Below, one piece after another: positions 1-4,940 of a DNA stretch of 12,248 nt. A model generated the notes under the pieces. The model was not told where the DNA came from and did no database searches. It saw nothing but the letters and a program-made list of their open reading frames with translations. Origin of the DNA: Smithella sp. ME-1. GTDB taxonomy: Bacteria > Desulfobacterota > Syntrophia > Syntrophales > Smithellaceae. Each line of letters begins with the position of its first letter. The stretch's first letter is position 1. Location of the stretch: the NCBI GenBank assembly GCA_000495415.1, contig AWGX01000561.1, forward strand, positions 1 through 12,248, written 5' to 3'. Position numbers and translations under genes: made by a program.

Positions 1-42
1 ATCCCGCTGATAGCTACGCTCCGGTTGATCCGCACGTTACCA
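1..42 (+). other. attC recombination site, right half only
   Basis: The window starts inside an integron attC site. Its core GTTACC is at 36-41, with predicted crossover after the G at 36. The 14-mer ACGCTCCGGTTGAT at 16-29 recurs exactly at 653-666 in the next attC, and in both sites it lies exactly six bases before the GTTA core. The left half, with the inverse core, is missing at the window edge. Confidence 0.72.
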
Positions 43-54
43 ATGAAATAATGT

Positions 55-99
55 ATTGCAATATATTGCATTATGAAATATTATGTATCATAATGCAAT
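55..99 (+). promoter_or_regulatory. Toxin-antitoxin promoter with nested palindromic operators
   Basis: Three half-site arrangements overlap here. A perfect 14-bp palindrome, TGCAATATATTGCA, covers 57-70. A perfect 12-bp inverted repeat has arms at 65-76 and 88-99, with an 11-bp spacer. The hexamer ATTGCA or its complement occurs four times in 45 bp. Promoter-like hexamers lie inside it: TTGCAA at 56-61 with TATTAT at 79-84 (17-bp spacer), or TTGCAT at 66-71 with CATAAT at 89-94 (17-bp spacer). This fits negative autoregulation by the antitoxin or toxin-antitoxin complex, which is the norm for type II systems. Which hexamer pair is used cannot be decided from sequence. Confidence 0.7.
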
Positions 100-114
100 T
101 AGGAGGAAAACCAT

Positions 115-333
115 ATGCCTACAGCAGTTAGAATTTCAGAAGAATTAGTTCATGAGGCGAAGAGATTCAGTCGAATCGATCATCGGTCCCTGGCAGGTCA
201 AATCGAACACTGGGCGCGTTTGGGCAAGTGTGCCGAAGAAAATCCAGACATGCCGTATTCTCTTATTAAAGAAATATTGATCGGTCTTGATGAATTGGAT
301 CAGGGTGAAAAAACTGAATACAAGTTTGGATAG
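115..333 (+). CDS. ParD-like antitoxin of a type II toxin-antitoxin pair
   Basis: A 72-residue protein resembling the ParD-like antitoxin family. Such proteins bind and neutralise the partner toxin and repress their own promoter. The N-terminus (TAVRISEELVHEAKR, residues 2-16) looks like a ribbon-helix-helix strand and first helix, and SLAGQIEHWARLG (residues 25-37) fits the second helix. The acidic C-terminal part (about residues 40-72) is the expected toxin-binding tail. The start is supported by an AGGAGG ribosome-binding site at 101-106, eight bases upstream. The toxin gene follows after six bases, so the two are probably translated together. The pair fills an integron cassette; toxin-antitoxin cassettes are well known in sedentary integrons, where they are thought to stabilise the array. 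The exact subfamily is assigned by pattern only. Confidence 0.82.
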   Translation: MPTAVRISEELVHEAKRFSRIDHRSLAGQIEHWARLGKCAEENPDMPYSLIKEILIGLDELDQGEKTEYKFG

Positions 334-339
334 ATTAAT

Positions 340-621
340 ATGAAAATCTATCAATCAAGATTATTTGAGAAAAAAGTAAAAAAGATGACTAAAGCCGAAA
401 AAGAGGCTTTAGATCGTGAAGTAAGGACTATTGCCGAGAACCCAAATATTGGCGAAGAGAAAAAAGGAGATTTAAAGGGCGTACTTGTCCATAAATTTAA
501 ACTCAAAACAAATTTATATTTGTTGGCATATCGGAAAGCCGACAAAGATTTGGAACTTGTCATGATCGGCTCTCATGAAAATTATTATCGTGATCTCAAG
601 GGCTACTTAAAAAGCAAATAA
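340..621 (+). CDS. RelE/ParE-superfamily toxin
   Basis: A 93-residue basic protein with the layout of the RelE/ParE toxin superfamily: an N-terminal strand (MKIYQSRLFEKKVKKM), a lysine-rich helical pair (about residues 16-45), then strands ending in LYLLAYRKADKDLELVMIG (residues 58-76) and a C-terminal HENYYRDLK segment. Members are either ribosome-dependent mRNA endonucleases (RelE) or gyrase poisons (ParE). The sequence alone does not settle which. There is no strong ribosome-binding site in the six-base gap after the antitoxin stop, which suggests translational coupling. The stop codon lies four bases before the inverse core of the attC, so the two genes tightly fill the cassette. Family assignment is confident, target is not. 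Confidence 0.8.
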   Translation: MKIYQSRLFEKKVKKMTKAEKEALDREVRTIAENPNIGEEKKGDLKGVLVHKFKLKTNLYLLAYRKADKDLELVMIGSHENYYRDLKGYLKSK

Positions 622-625
622 ATCG

Positions 626-679
626 GGTAACCAACCGCTACACCCGATCGTAACGCTCCGGTTGATGTCGTCGTTAGCA
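626..679 (+). other. attC recombination site of cassette 1
   Basis: The inverse core (R'') GGTAAC is at 626-631 and the core (R') GTTAGCA at 673-679, with predicted crossover after the G at 673. Between them lie a left arm containing ACACCCGA (640-647) and a right arm containing TCCGGTTGAT (657-666), which can pair imperfectly, as L'' and L' boxes do. The decamer ACCCGATCGT (642-651) recurs in the next attC at 1489-1498. The site is 54 bp long, within the usual short attC range. Confidence 0.76.
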
Positions 680-691
680 CCAAACGAAAGG
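680..691. repeat. Inverted repeat bounding cassette 2, left copy
   Basis: CCAAACGAAAGG here is matched, inverted, by CTTTTCGTTTGG at 1525-1536 (11 of 12 positions). Both copies sit just inside or beyond the attC cores that delimit cassette 2. Function unknown; it may be chance or shared ancestry of the cassette ends. Confidence 0.5.
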
Positions 692-701
692 ATATAACAA
701 C

Positions 702-1463
702 ATGAAACAATGGTATGAAGAACTATTCGAGAACTACGGAATAAAATATGATAATGAGTGTTTCACTCAAGGCACCATTGGTGAATGCGACTTTATCGAA
801 AAAGAAATCAATTACGATAAAAGCTTAAGAATACTGGATATTGGATGCGGAACGGGTAGGCATACAATCGAATTAGTCAAAAGAGGCTATACTGTTGTGG
901 GGGTCGATCTTTCAGATTCGCAGTTAGAGCGAGCAAGACAAAAGGCGTCCATGGAAAATCTGCACATACATTTTCATAAGCATGATGCCAGAAATCTTCC
1001 ATTCCTCAATGAATTTGACGTGGTCATCATGCTGTGCGAAGGAGGATTCACACTGATGGAAACCGACGAAATGAATTATCAGATTCTCCGGAATGCCACC
1101 AATGCTCTGAAGCCGAAAGGGAAACTGATATTTACTACTCTGAATGCCTTATTCCCCCTGTACCATTCCGTCAAAGATTTCCTGAATTCAAACACAAAAG
1201 AAGGAAACGCAAAATCCGACAATATTACATTCGATTTGATGACTTTCCGGGAATATAATACAATACATGCTGAAGATGATCTTGGGAATAAAAAAGAACT
1301 CCATTGCAACGAAAGGTATTATTCGCCATCGGAAATAACATGGCTGTTAAAGACCCTTAATTTCAAAACTATTGATATTTTCGGTGCGAAGCTCGGTGCT
1401 TTTAGTCGGAATAACGACTTATCAACGGAAGATTTTGAAATGCTCGTAATTGCAGAAAAATGA
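702..1463 (+). CDS. Class I SAM-dependent methyltransferase (integron cassette copy)
   Basis: A 253-residue methyltransferase of the Rossmann-like class I fold. SAM-binding motif I is ILDIGCGTGRH (residues 44-54), preceded by an N-terminal cap of about 40 residues. The acidic residue of motif II is in VGVDLS (about residues 66-71), and HDARNLPF (about 84-91) fits motif III. The substrate is unknown. The start is supported by AAGGA at 688-692, nine bases upstream. The gene is the only one in its cassette and ends eight bases before the inverse core of the attC at 1472. It has a full-length relative at 3258-4019, with about 71% identical residues and no gaps (180 of 253 by hand count), outside the recognisable cassette array. 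Divergence is highest at residues 82-90 and 161-190, which may be substrate-contacting or loop regions. Confidence 0.85.
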   Translation: MKQWYEELFENYGIKYDNECFTQGTIGECDFIEKEINYDKSLRILDIGCGTGRHTIELVKRGYTVVGVDLSDSQLERARQKASMENLHIHFHKHDARNLPFLNEFDVVIMLCEGGFTLMETDEMNYQILRNATNALKPKGKLIFTTLNALFPLYHSVKDFLNSNTKEGNAKSDNITFDLMTFREYNTIHAEDDLGNKKELHCNERYYSPSEITWLLKTLNFKTIDIFGAKLGAFSRNNDLSTEDFEMLVIAEK

Positions 1464-1471
1464 TTGCGGAA

Positions 1472-1526
1472 TGCTAACCAGGCGATGAACCCGATCGTGG
1501 CCCTGTCGGGCCACTCCGTGTTAGCT
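1472..1526 (+). other. attC recombination site of cassette 2
   Basis: The inverse core TGCTAAC is at 1472-1478 and the core GTTAGCT at 1520-1526. Internal L-type boxes CCCGA (1490-1494) and TCGGG (1506-1510) are perfectly complementary, with spacers of about 11 bases to the inverse core and nine to the core. An alternative fold gives a perfect 7-bp hairpin, GTGGCCC (1497-1503) with GGGCCAC (1508-1514). Total 55 bp. It is the last attC recognised in the window. Confidence 0.78.
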
Positions 1527-1536
1527 TTTCGTTTGG
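1525..1536. repeat. Inverted repeat bounding cassette 2, right copy
   Basis: CTTTTCGTTTGG is the inverted partner of 680-691 (11 of 12 positions). It lies immediately after the last recognised attC core, in the leader of the GYD-domain gene. Confidence 0.5.
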
Positions 1537-1567
1537 ACACAAAAAAATATAGAAAGGAGGAAAAACT

Positions 1568-1852
1568 ATGACGACATTTATAATGAAGGGGAAGTATTCG
1601 GCGGAGTCGGTGAAAAAAATCAGCAAAGGGCGTACTTTAAAAGCGGTAGAAATAATTAAAAAGAGCAAGGGCAAACTGCTGGCAGCCTATGCTGTAATGG
1701 GAGAAACTGATTTACTATTCATCACGGAGTTTCCCGGCGTGGCTGAAGCAATTAAAGCTTCTATCAATCTGAACAAGAATTTGGGCATCTCGTTCGCTAC
1801 TCTGCCGGCGCTCAAGGTTGGGGAATTCGATAAGGTGGCCGCCGGTAAATAA
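1568..1852 (+). CDS. GYD-domain protein
   Basis: A 94-residue soluble protein resembling the GYD-domain family: small alpha/beta proteins of unknown biochemical role, probably a ferredoxin-like dimer-forming fold. Features that fit are the N-terminal strand (TTFIMKGKYSAESVKKIS), the central YAVMGETDLLFITEFP segment (about residues 41-56, with the glycine-rich turn typical of the family), the helix VAEAIKASINLNKNLG and a closing strand. The start has a very strong ribosome-binding site, AAGGAGG at 1554-1560, seven bases upstream. It begins 41 bases after the last attC core. If it is a third cassette its own attC is missing: no AGCTAAC inverse core follows. It could also be the first gene beyond the array. 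Confidence 0.78.
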   Translation: MTTFIMKGKYSAESVKKISKGRTLKAVEIIKKSKGKLLAAYAVMGETDLLFITEFPGVAEAIKASINLNKNLGISFATLPALKVGEFDKVAAGK

Positions 1853-1877
1853 TAACATTTATTCGGCAGAATAATCA

Positions 1878-1931
1878 GGGATGGTTCTATTTATATTCGA
1901 TTGCCGGTTTTTTGAAAAATAGAACCATCCC
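1878..1931. repeat. Perfect 15-bp inverted repeat (REP/MITE-like element)
   Basis: Arms GGGATGGTTCTATTT (1878-1892) and AAATAGAACCATCCC (1917-1931) are perfectly complementary, with a 24-base loop. The GGTTCTATTT/AATAGAACC motif resembles dispersed elements I associate with IS200-like REP-associated tyrosine transposases in Desulfobacterota and Geobacter-type genomes. This is recollection, not a search. It may also end transcription from the GYD gene, although the following T-tract is poor. Confidence 0.6.
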
Positions 1932-1941
1932 CTTAGTTTTA

Positions 1942-1954
1942 TAGAACCGTTCTA
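1942..1954. repeat. 13-bp palindrome, fragment of the same repeat family
   Basis: TAGAAC-C-GTTCTA is a perfect palindrome whose half-site TAGAACC repeats the arm of the 15-bp inverted repeat 10 bases upstream. It looks like a degraded extra copy of the same element. Confidence 0.5.
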
Positions 1955-1976
1955 CTAGTTTTTCATCAGCTTTAAA

Positions 1977-2381
1977 ATGGATTTAAACGATATTATAAAA
2001 ATTATTTGCTTTTACATTCTTGTTGCCTCCGGCGAAACGTTGAATGGTATCGGTAGAACACTTTATTTAAACAGACGTGTTGGTGCCGTAAAGGCTAAGA
2101 GAATATCCATAATACCTGCCATTATTTTATGTCTGATTATATGTTATTTTTACGTTCCGATTATTGGCATTACAACCGATCAAGGGCTTCTACTGCTCGG
2201 TATTTCGCTTTCGGCATTTATGCTATTGTTTGATGTTTTCCTTGGGAAATTTGTTATGAAGGCAAAACTATCGGTAATTTTAGATGATCTCAACATATTC
2301 AAAGGCAATCTGCTGGCAGTTGGATTAATATTAATGACGTTTTGTCCTTTATTAGCAATAAAACTGCGGAATATACTCTAG
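1977..2381 (+). CDS. Hypothetical small integral membrane protein
   Basis: A 134-residue very hydrophobic protein of no recognised family. Four likely membrane segments are visible: about residues 6-20 (IIKIICFYILVASG), 43-65 (ISIIPAIILCLIICYFYV region), 71-90 (LLLLGISLSAFMLLFDVFLG) and 112-130 (LLAVGLILMTFCPLLAIKL). The loop between segments 1 and 2 is rich in arginine and lysine, so it is probably cytoplasmic. The start has no clear ribosome-binding site (only A-rich sequence before ATG), so the exact start and expression are uncertain. It ends 39 bases before the preferred start of the radical SAM gene and may be co-transcribed with it. Confidence 0.6.
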   Translation: MDLNDIIKIICFYILVASGETLNGIGRTLYLNRRVGAVKAKRISIIPAIILCLIICYFYVPIIGITTDQGLLLLGISLSAFMLLFDVFLGKFVMKAKLSVILDDLNIFKGNLLAVGLILMTFCPLLAIKLRNIL

Positions 2382-2420
2382 TTTTGAATATTGAAATGCT
2401 TCGACAGGTTTTCTGCAAGA

Positions 2421-3164
2421 ATGAAAATAAAAGAAATATACGCTAAATCAATTCTTTCTCCGTCGAAAATTTATGACTATGTCATCAACCCGTATGTCGG
2501 GTGTCAGCACGCTTGCTCTTATTGCTATGCAAGATTTATGAAAAGGTTCACCGGGCATAAAGAGCCATGGGGTGAGTTTGTCGATGTAAAAATCAACGCA
2601 CCCGAACTGCTCGGTAAAGAAATAAAGAAAAAAAGAAATGGAACTGTGTGGATAAGCGGTGTTTGTGATCCATATCAGCCGCTGGAAAAAAGATACAAAC
2701 TCACAAGAAAATGTCTGGAGATACTCGTGCAGAATGACTGGCCGGTGATAATTCAGACACGCTCGCCTTTGGTTGTGCGAGACATGGATATATTTAGAAA
2801 ATCGAAAGATTTCGAAGTCGGACTTACCATCACCACCGCCAGTGACGAAATAAGAAAGATATTTGAACCATATGCGCCGTCGATTCAGGAGCGGCTGAAG
2901 GCTATCGCAACATTGCATCAAAATGGCATCAGGACTTACGTGATGATTGCACCGATTCTTCCCGAAGCCGAAAATCTCATTCCAATGTTGGCAGGAAAAG
3001 TTGACTACATCATTATTGACCGCATGAACTATTACCATGCTGTTAAAATTTACGAAAAACATGGGTGGAAAGAAAAAAATACATGCGAATACTTCAAAAC
3101 CATTGGAAATAAGATAAAAAACGATTGCCGAAGATTGGGAATTGAGTGCGTATCGACCTATTGA
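2421..3164 (+). CDS. SPL-family radical SAM protein
   Basis: A 247-residue protein resembling the spore-photoproduct-lyase-like (SplB/COG1533) radical SAM family. The [4Fe-4S]-binding signature is C-x3-C-x2-C in YVGCQHACSYCYARF, with C28, C32 and C35 counted from the ATG at 2421. Downstream come the WISGVCDPYQPLE segment (typical of the family), TRSPLVVRD, and VGLTITTASDE, the last strands of the partial TIM barrel. The family uses SAM cleavage to generate a 5'-deoxyadenosyl radical. Most members outside spore formers have no proven substrate, so DNA repair is only a possibility. The reading frame extends upstream to a TTG at 2391, but the ATG at 2421 gives the usual family N-terminus (MKIKEIYAKSIL). 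Neither start has a good ribosome-binding site. Confidence 0.85.
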   Translation: MKIKEIYAKSILSPSKIYDYVINPYVGCQHACSYCYARFMKRFTGHKEPWGEFVDVKINAPELLGKEIKKKRNGTVWISGVCDPYQPLEKRYKLTRKCLEILVQNDWPVIIQTRSPLVVRDMDIFRKSKDFEVGLTITTASDEIRKIFEPYAPSIQERLKAIATLHQNGIRTYVMIAPILPEAENLIPMLAGKVDYIIIDRMNYYHAVKIYEKHGWKEKNTCEYFKTIGNKIKNDCRRLGIECVSTY

Positions 3165-3257
3165 TTTAATCTGAAAGAGTTGATACGTTTTTAAAAAAGA
3201 TCAATATGAAGAATCAGCGATGCCTGATTTAATCATCTGTAAAATTCGGATAGAAAA

Positions 3258-4019
3258 ATGAAACAGTGGTACGAAACATTATTTGAAAATTACGGGAAGA
3301 AGTATGACCAGGAAGTCTTTGTTCAGGGAACCATCGGTGAATGCGATTTTATTGAACAGGAAATAAACTTTAACAAATCATTGAAGATTCTCGATATAGG
3401 ATGCGGAACAGGAAGACATGCTATTGAATTATCCAAAAGGGGCTATAAAATTACAGGCGTCGATTTGTCTGATTCTCAGCTGTCCAGGGCAAGAGAAAAA
3501 GCCGAAAAACAGGAAGTCAGGATAGATTTCTTAAAATACGATGCGCGAAATCTACCGTTTTTAAATGAATATGATCTTGTGATAATGATTTGCGAAGGAG
3601 CATTCCCGTTGATGGAAACGGATGAAATGAACTTCGACATTCTCAAAGGGGCGACACAGGCATTAAAAAAACACGGTAAGATCATTTTTACGACGCTCAA
3701 CGGTCTTTTCCCGTTGTATCATTCGGTGGAAGCGTTTTGCGCCGCCGGCGCTCCGGAAGGCAATGCCACGTACCGAAGCAACAACTTCGATTTGATGACG
3801 TTCCGCGATCACAACATCACGGAAATTGAAGATGATGACGGCAACAAGAAACATCTGGATTGCAGTGAACGCTATTACGTGCCCAGCGAAATCACGTGGC
3901 TTTTAAAATCGCTGGGCTATAAAAAAATAGATATCTTCGGCGCGAAACTCGGCGCCTTTTCCAGAAACGACAAACTGACCACCGAGGATTTTGAAATGCT
4001 GGTGGTGGCCAAAAAATAA
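3258..4019 (+). CDS. Class I SAM-dependent methyltransferase (copy outside the cassette array)
   Basis: A 253-residue class I methyltransferase with motif I ILDIGCGTGRH (residues 44-54), the motif II acid in GVDLS, and YDARNLPF as the motif III region. It aligns gaplessly end to end with the cassette gene at 702-1463, at about 71% identity. The C-terminal block from PSEITWLLK to the end is especially conserved, including IDIFGAKLGAFSRN. No attC-like site was seen beside it. The next gene, another methyltransferase, starts 19 bases after the stop, so the two probably form an operon. The upstream 93-base gap shows only a weak ribosome-binding site (GGATAG). Substrate unknown. A small-molecule methyltransferase is as likely as any other role. 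Confidence 0.85.
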   Translation: MKQWYETLFENYGKKYDQEVFVQGTIGECDFIEQEINFNKSLKILDIGCGTGRHAIELSKRGYKITGVDLSDSQLSRAREKAEKQEVRIDFLKYDARNLPFLNEYDLVIMICEGAFPLMETDEMNFDILKGATQALKKHGKIIFTTLNGLFPLYHSVEAFCAAGAPEGNATYRSNNFDLMTFRDHNITEIEDDDGNKKHLDCSERYYVPSEITWLLKSLGYKKIDIFGAKLGAFSRNDKLTTEDFEMLVVAKK

Positions 4020-4038
4020 CGATGAAGGATTGTGCATC

Positions 4039-4794
4039 GTGAAGTCTCTTCAAGAAAGTGTTCTCGCCGCCATGGATGGTACGGACGTCGCGCAGATTCC
4101 GTTTTTCCACTACATTCTTCAGGATTTATGGGAAATCGGAACGGATCCGTCCGCTGTCATTGAACTGGTTCGCAAGCATAAAAAAAATTATTCCGGACTC
4201 CGCATCCTTGATCTCGGGTGCGGGAAAGGCGCGGTATCCGTCAACCTGGTTTGCGCATTCGGCTGTTCGTGTCTGGGCATTGACGCCATCCCGGAATTTG
4301 TGGATGTCGCCCGTGAAAAAGCCGTCGCGTTCGATGTTGGCCATCGTTGCAGATTCGAAGCCGGCGATATCAGAATCAGGGTTAAAGAAATATCCGGCTT
4401 TGACGTTATCGTTTTGGGATCTATCGGTCCCGTTTTCGGCGATTATTACCAAACGTTGACTGCTTTATCTCCCTGCCTGCCTCAGGACGGCATTATTGTC
4501 ATTGACGACGGCTATATTGATAATCACAGCCGCTTCAGCCACTTATTGATACAAAAAAGGGAGACGATTCTCCGGCAAATCGATGATTCGGGAATGCGGC
4601 TAATTGACGAAACCATTATCGATCATCAAGCAATAAAAGATTCCGATGATTATATTTTCCAAAAGATTGAACAACGATGCCGGGAATTAATTCGGCGGCA
4701 TCCTGAAAAAAAGCCATTTTTGAAAACTACATCAGGAAGCAAATCGAAGAAAATGATGTCTTGGAAAACAGGATTGTCTGTTCCGTCATGGTGA
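4039..4794 (+). CDS. Class I SAM-dependent methyltransferase, C-terminus out of frame
   Basis: A methyltransferase unrelated in detail to its upstream neighbour. Motif I is ILDLGCGKGAVS and the motif II acid is in GIDAIPEFVD; FDVIVLGSIGP and GIIVIDDGYID form later strands. The GTG at 4039 is chosen because AAGGA (4025-4029) lies nine bases upstream; the frame itself is open back to 3991, inside the previous gene. In the frame given, the last residues after HPEKK are an unlikely serine/lysine-rich string ending at 4794 (251 aa). In the -1 frame the sequence continues as a normal-looking amphipathic tail to 4838, giving a 266-residue product. The switch point is a run of seven A at 4706-4712. 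So the gene is frameshifted by mutation, affected by a homopolymer sequencing error, or read by -1 frameshifting. Confidence 0.75.
   Translation: MKSLQESVLAAMDGTDVAQIPFFHYILQDLWEIGTDPSAVIELVRKHKKNYSGLRILDLGCGKGAVSVNLVCAFGCSCLGIDAIPEFVDVAREKAVAFDVGHRCRFEAGDIRIRVKEISGFDVIVLGSIGPVFGDYYQTLTALSPCLPQDGIIVIDDGYIDNHSRFSHLLIQKRETILRQIDDSGMRLIDETIIDHQAIKDSDDYIFQKIEQRCRELIRRHPEKKPFLKTTSGSKSKKMMSWKTGLSVPSW
4707..4713 (+). other. A_AAA_AAG slippery heptamer at the frame switch
   Basis: In the zero frame the codons are GAA-AAA-AAG, so the heptamer A_AAA_AAG is in the phase needed for -1 slippage, the same heptamer and phase as E. coli dnaX. After slippage the next codon is GCC at 4713-4715, and the tail frame is open for 41 codons. 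A perfect 7-bp stem (GATGCCG 4676-4682 with CGGCATC 4696-4702) ends four bases before the heptamer. No convincing downstream stem was seen. Confidence 0.45.
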
Positions 4795-4838
4795 TCGGCA
4801 GAAAAATCGAATCGATCATAAGGAAAGATATCGCATAA
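4713..4838 (+). other. Displaced C-terminal 41 codons of the methyltransferase
   Basis: Read from GCC at 4713, this -1 frame encodes AIFENYIRKQIEEN, then VLENRIVCSVMVIGR, and ends in IIRKDIA before a TAA at 4836-4838. Its composition (charged helix, then a hydrophobic strand) fits the end of a methyltransferase much better than the zero-frame tail does. It has no start codon or ribosome-binding site of its own, so it belongs to the gene upstream. Confidence 0.65.
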
Positions 4839-4875
4839 GCGTCGAGTCCGCTTCAATCCTGTTAAATTTCTTCCA

Positions 4876-4905
4876 TTGACATTAAGAGCGTCCTTTACTT
4901 ATACT
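4876..4905 (+). promoter_or_regulatory. Sigma70-like promoter of the enoyl-CoA hydratase gene
   Basis: The -35 TTGACA is at 4876-4881 and the -10 TATACT at 4900-4905, with an 18-bp spacer (or TTATAC at 4899-4904 with 17). It lies about 35 bases before the start codon. No TAACC-N3-GGTTA operator was found here. Confidence 0.6.
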
Positions 4906-4940
4906 CTGACTGGAAAAATGTCTTATAAGGAGAGACTATC

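Larger units (their letters stand above)
37..1520 (+). mobile_element. Integron gene-cassette array (two complete cassettes)
   Basis: Two complete mobile cassettes lie head to tail, bounded by attC-like sites. Cassette 1 runs from the TTACC after the crossover at 36/37 to the G at 673. Cassette 2 runs from TTAGC at 674 to the G at 1520. In an integrated cassette, the first bases after the left crossover should be complementary to the inverse core of the same cassette's attC. Here TTACC at 37-41 pairs with GGTAA at 626-630, and the core GTTAGCA at 673-679 pairs 7 of 7 with TGCTAAC at 1472-1478. Genes are in the usual orientation, with the attC at the 3' end. The integrase and attI would be expected to the left, outside the window. 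Only the class of element is supported; no integrase is visible. Confidence 0.8.

Noticed and set aside
1497..1514. GTGGCCC/GGGCCAC hairpin as a rho-independent terminator of the methyltransferase gene
   Set aside because: No T-tract follows, and the hairpin lies between complementary core sites matching an attC architecture.
2448..3062. A 204-codon open frame on the minus strand
   Set aside because: It lies wholly opposite the radical SAM gene, whose frame holds the C-x3-C-x2-C cluster motif. The antisense product is Phe/His-rich and resembles nothing.
3162..3234. 10-bp direct repeat TGATTTAATC at 3162-3171 and 3225-3234
   Set aside because: Short and AT-rich, with one copy overlapping a stop codon. 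Too weak to call an insertion footprint or regulatory pair.
3991..4038. In-frame upstream extension of the third methyltransferase beginning inside the previous gene
   Set aside because: The added residues are a Trp/Asn-rich out-of-frame readout of the preceding gene's end, and the GTG at 4039 has a good AAGGA ribosome-binding site.
4058..4459. A 133-codon plus-strand frame inside the third methyltransferase, and a 108-codon minus-strand frame at 4126-4452
   Set aside because: Both overlap the frame carrying the ILDLGCGKG SAM-binding motif and show low-complexity or unnatural composition.
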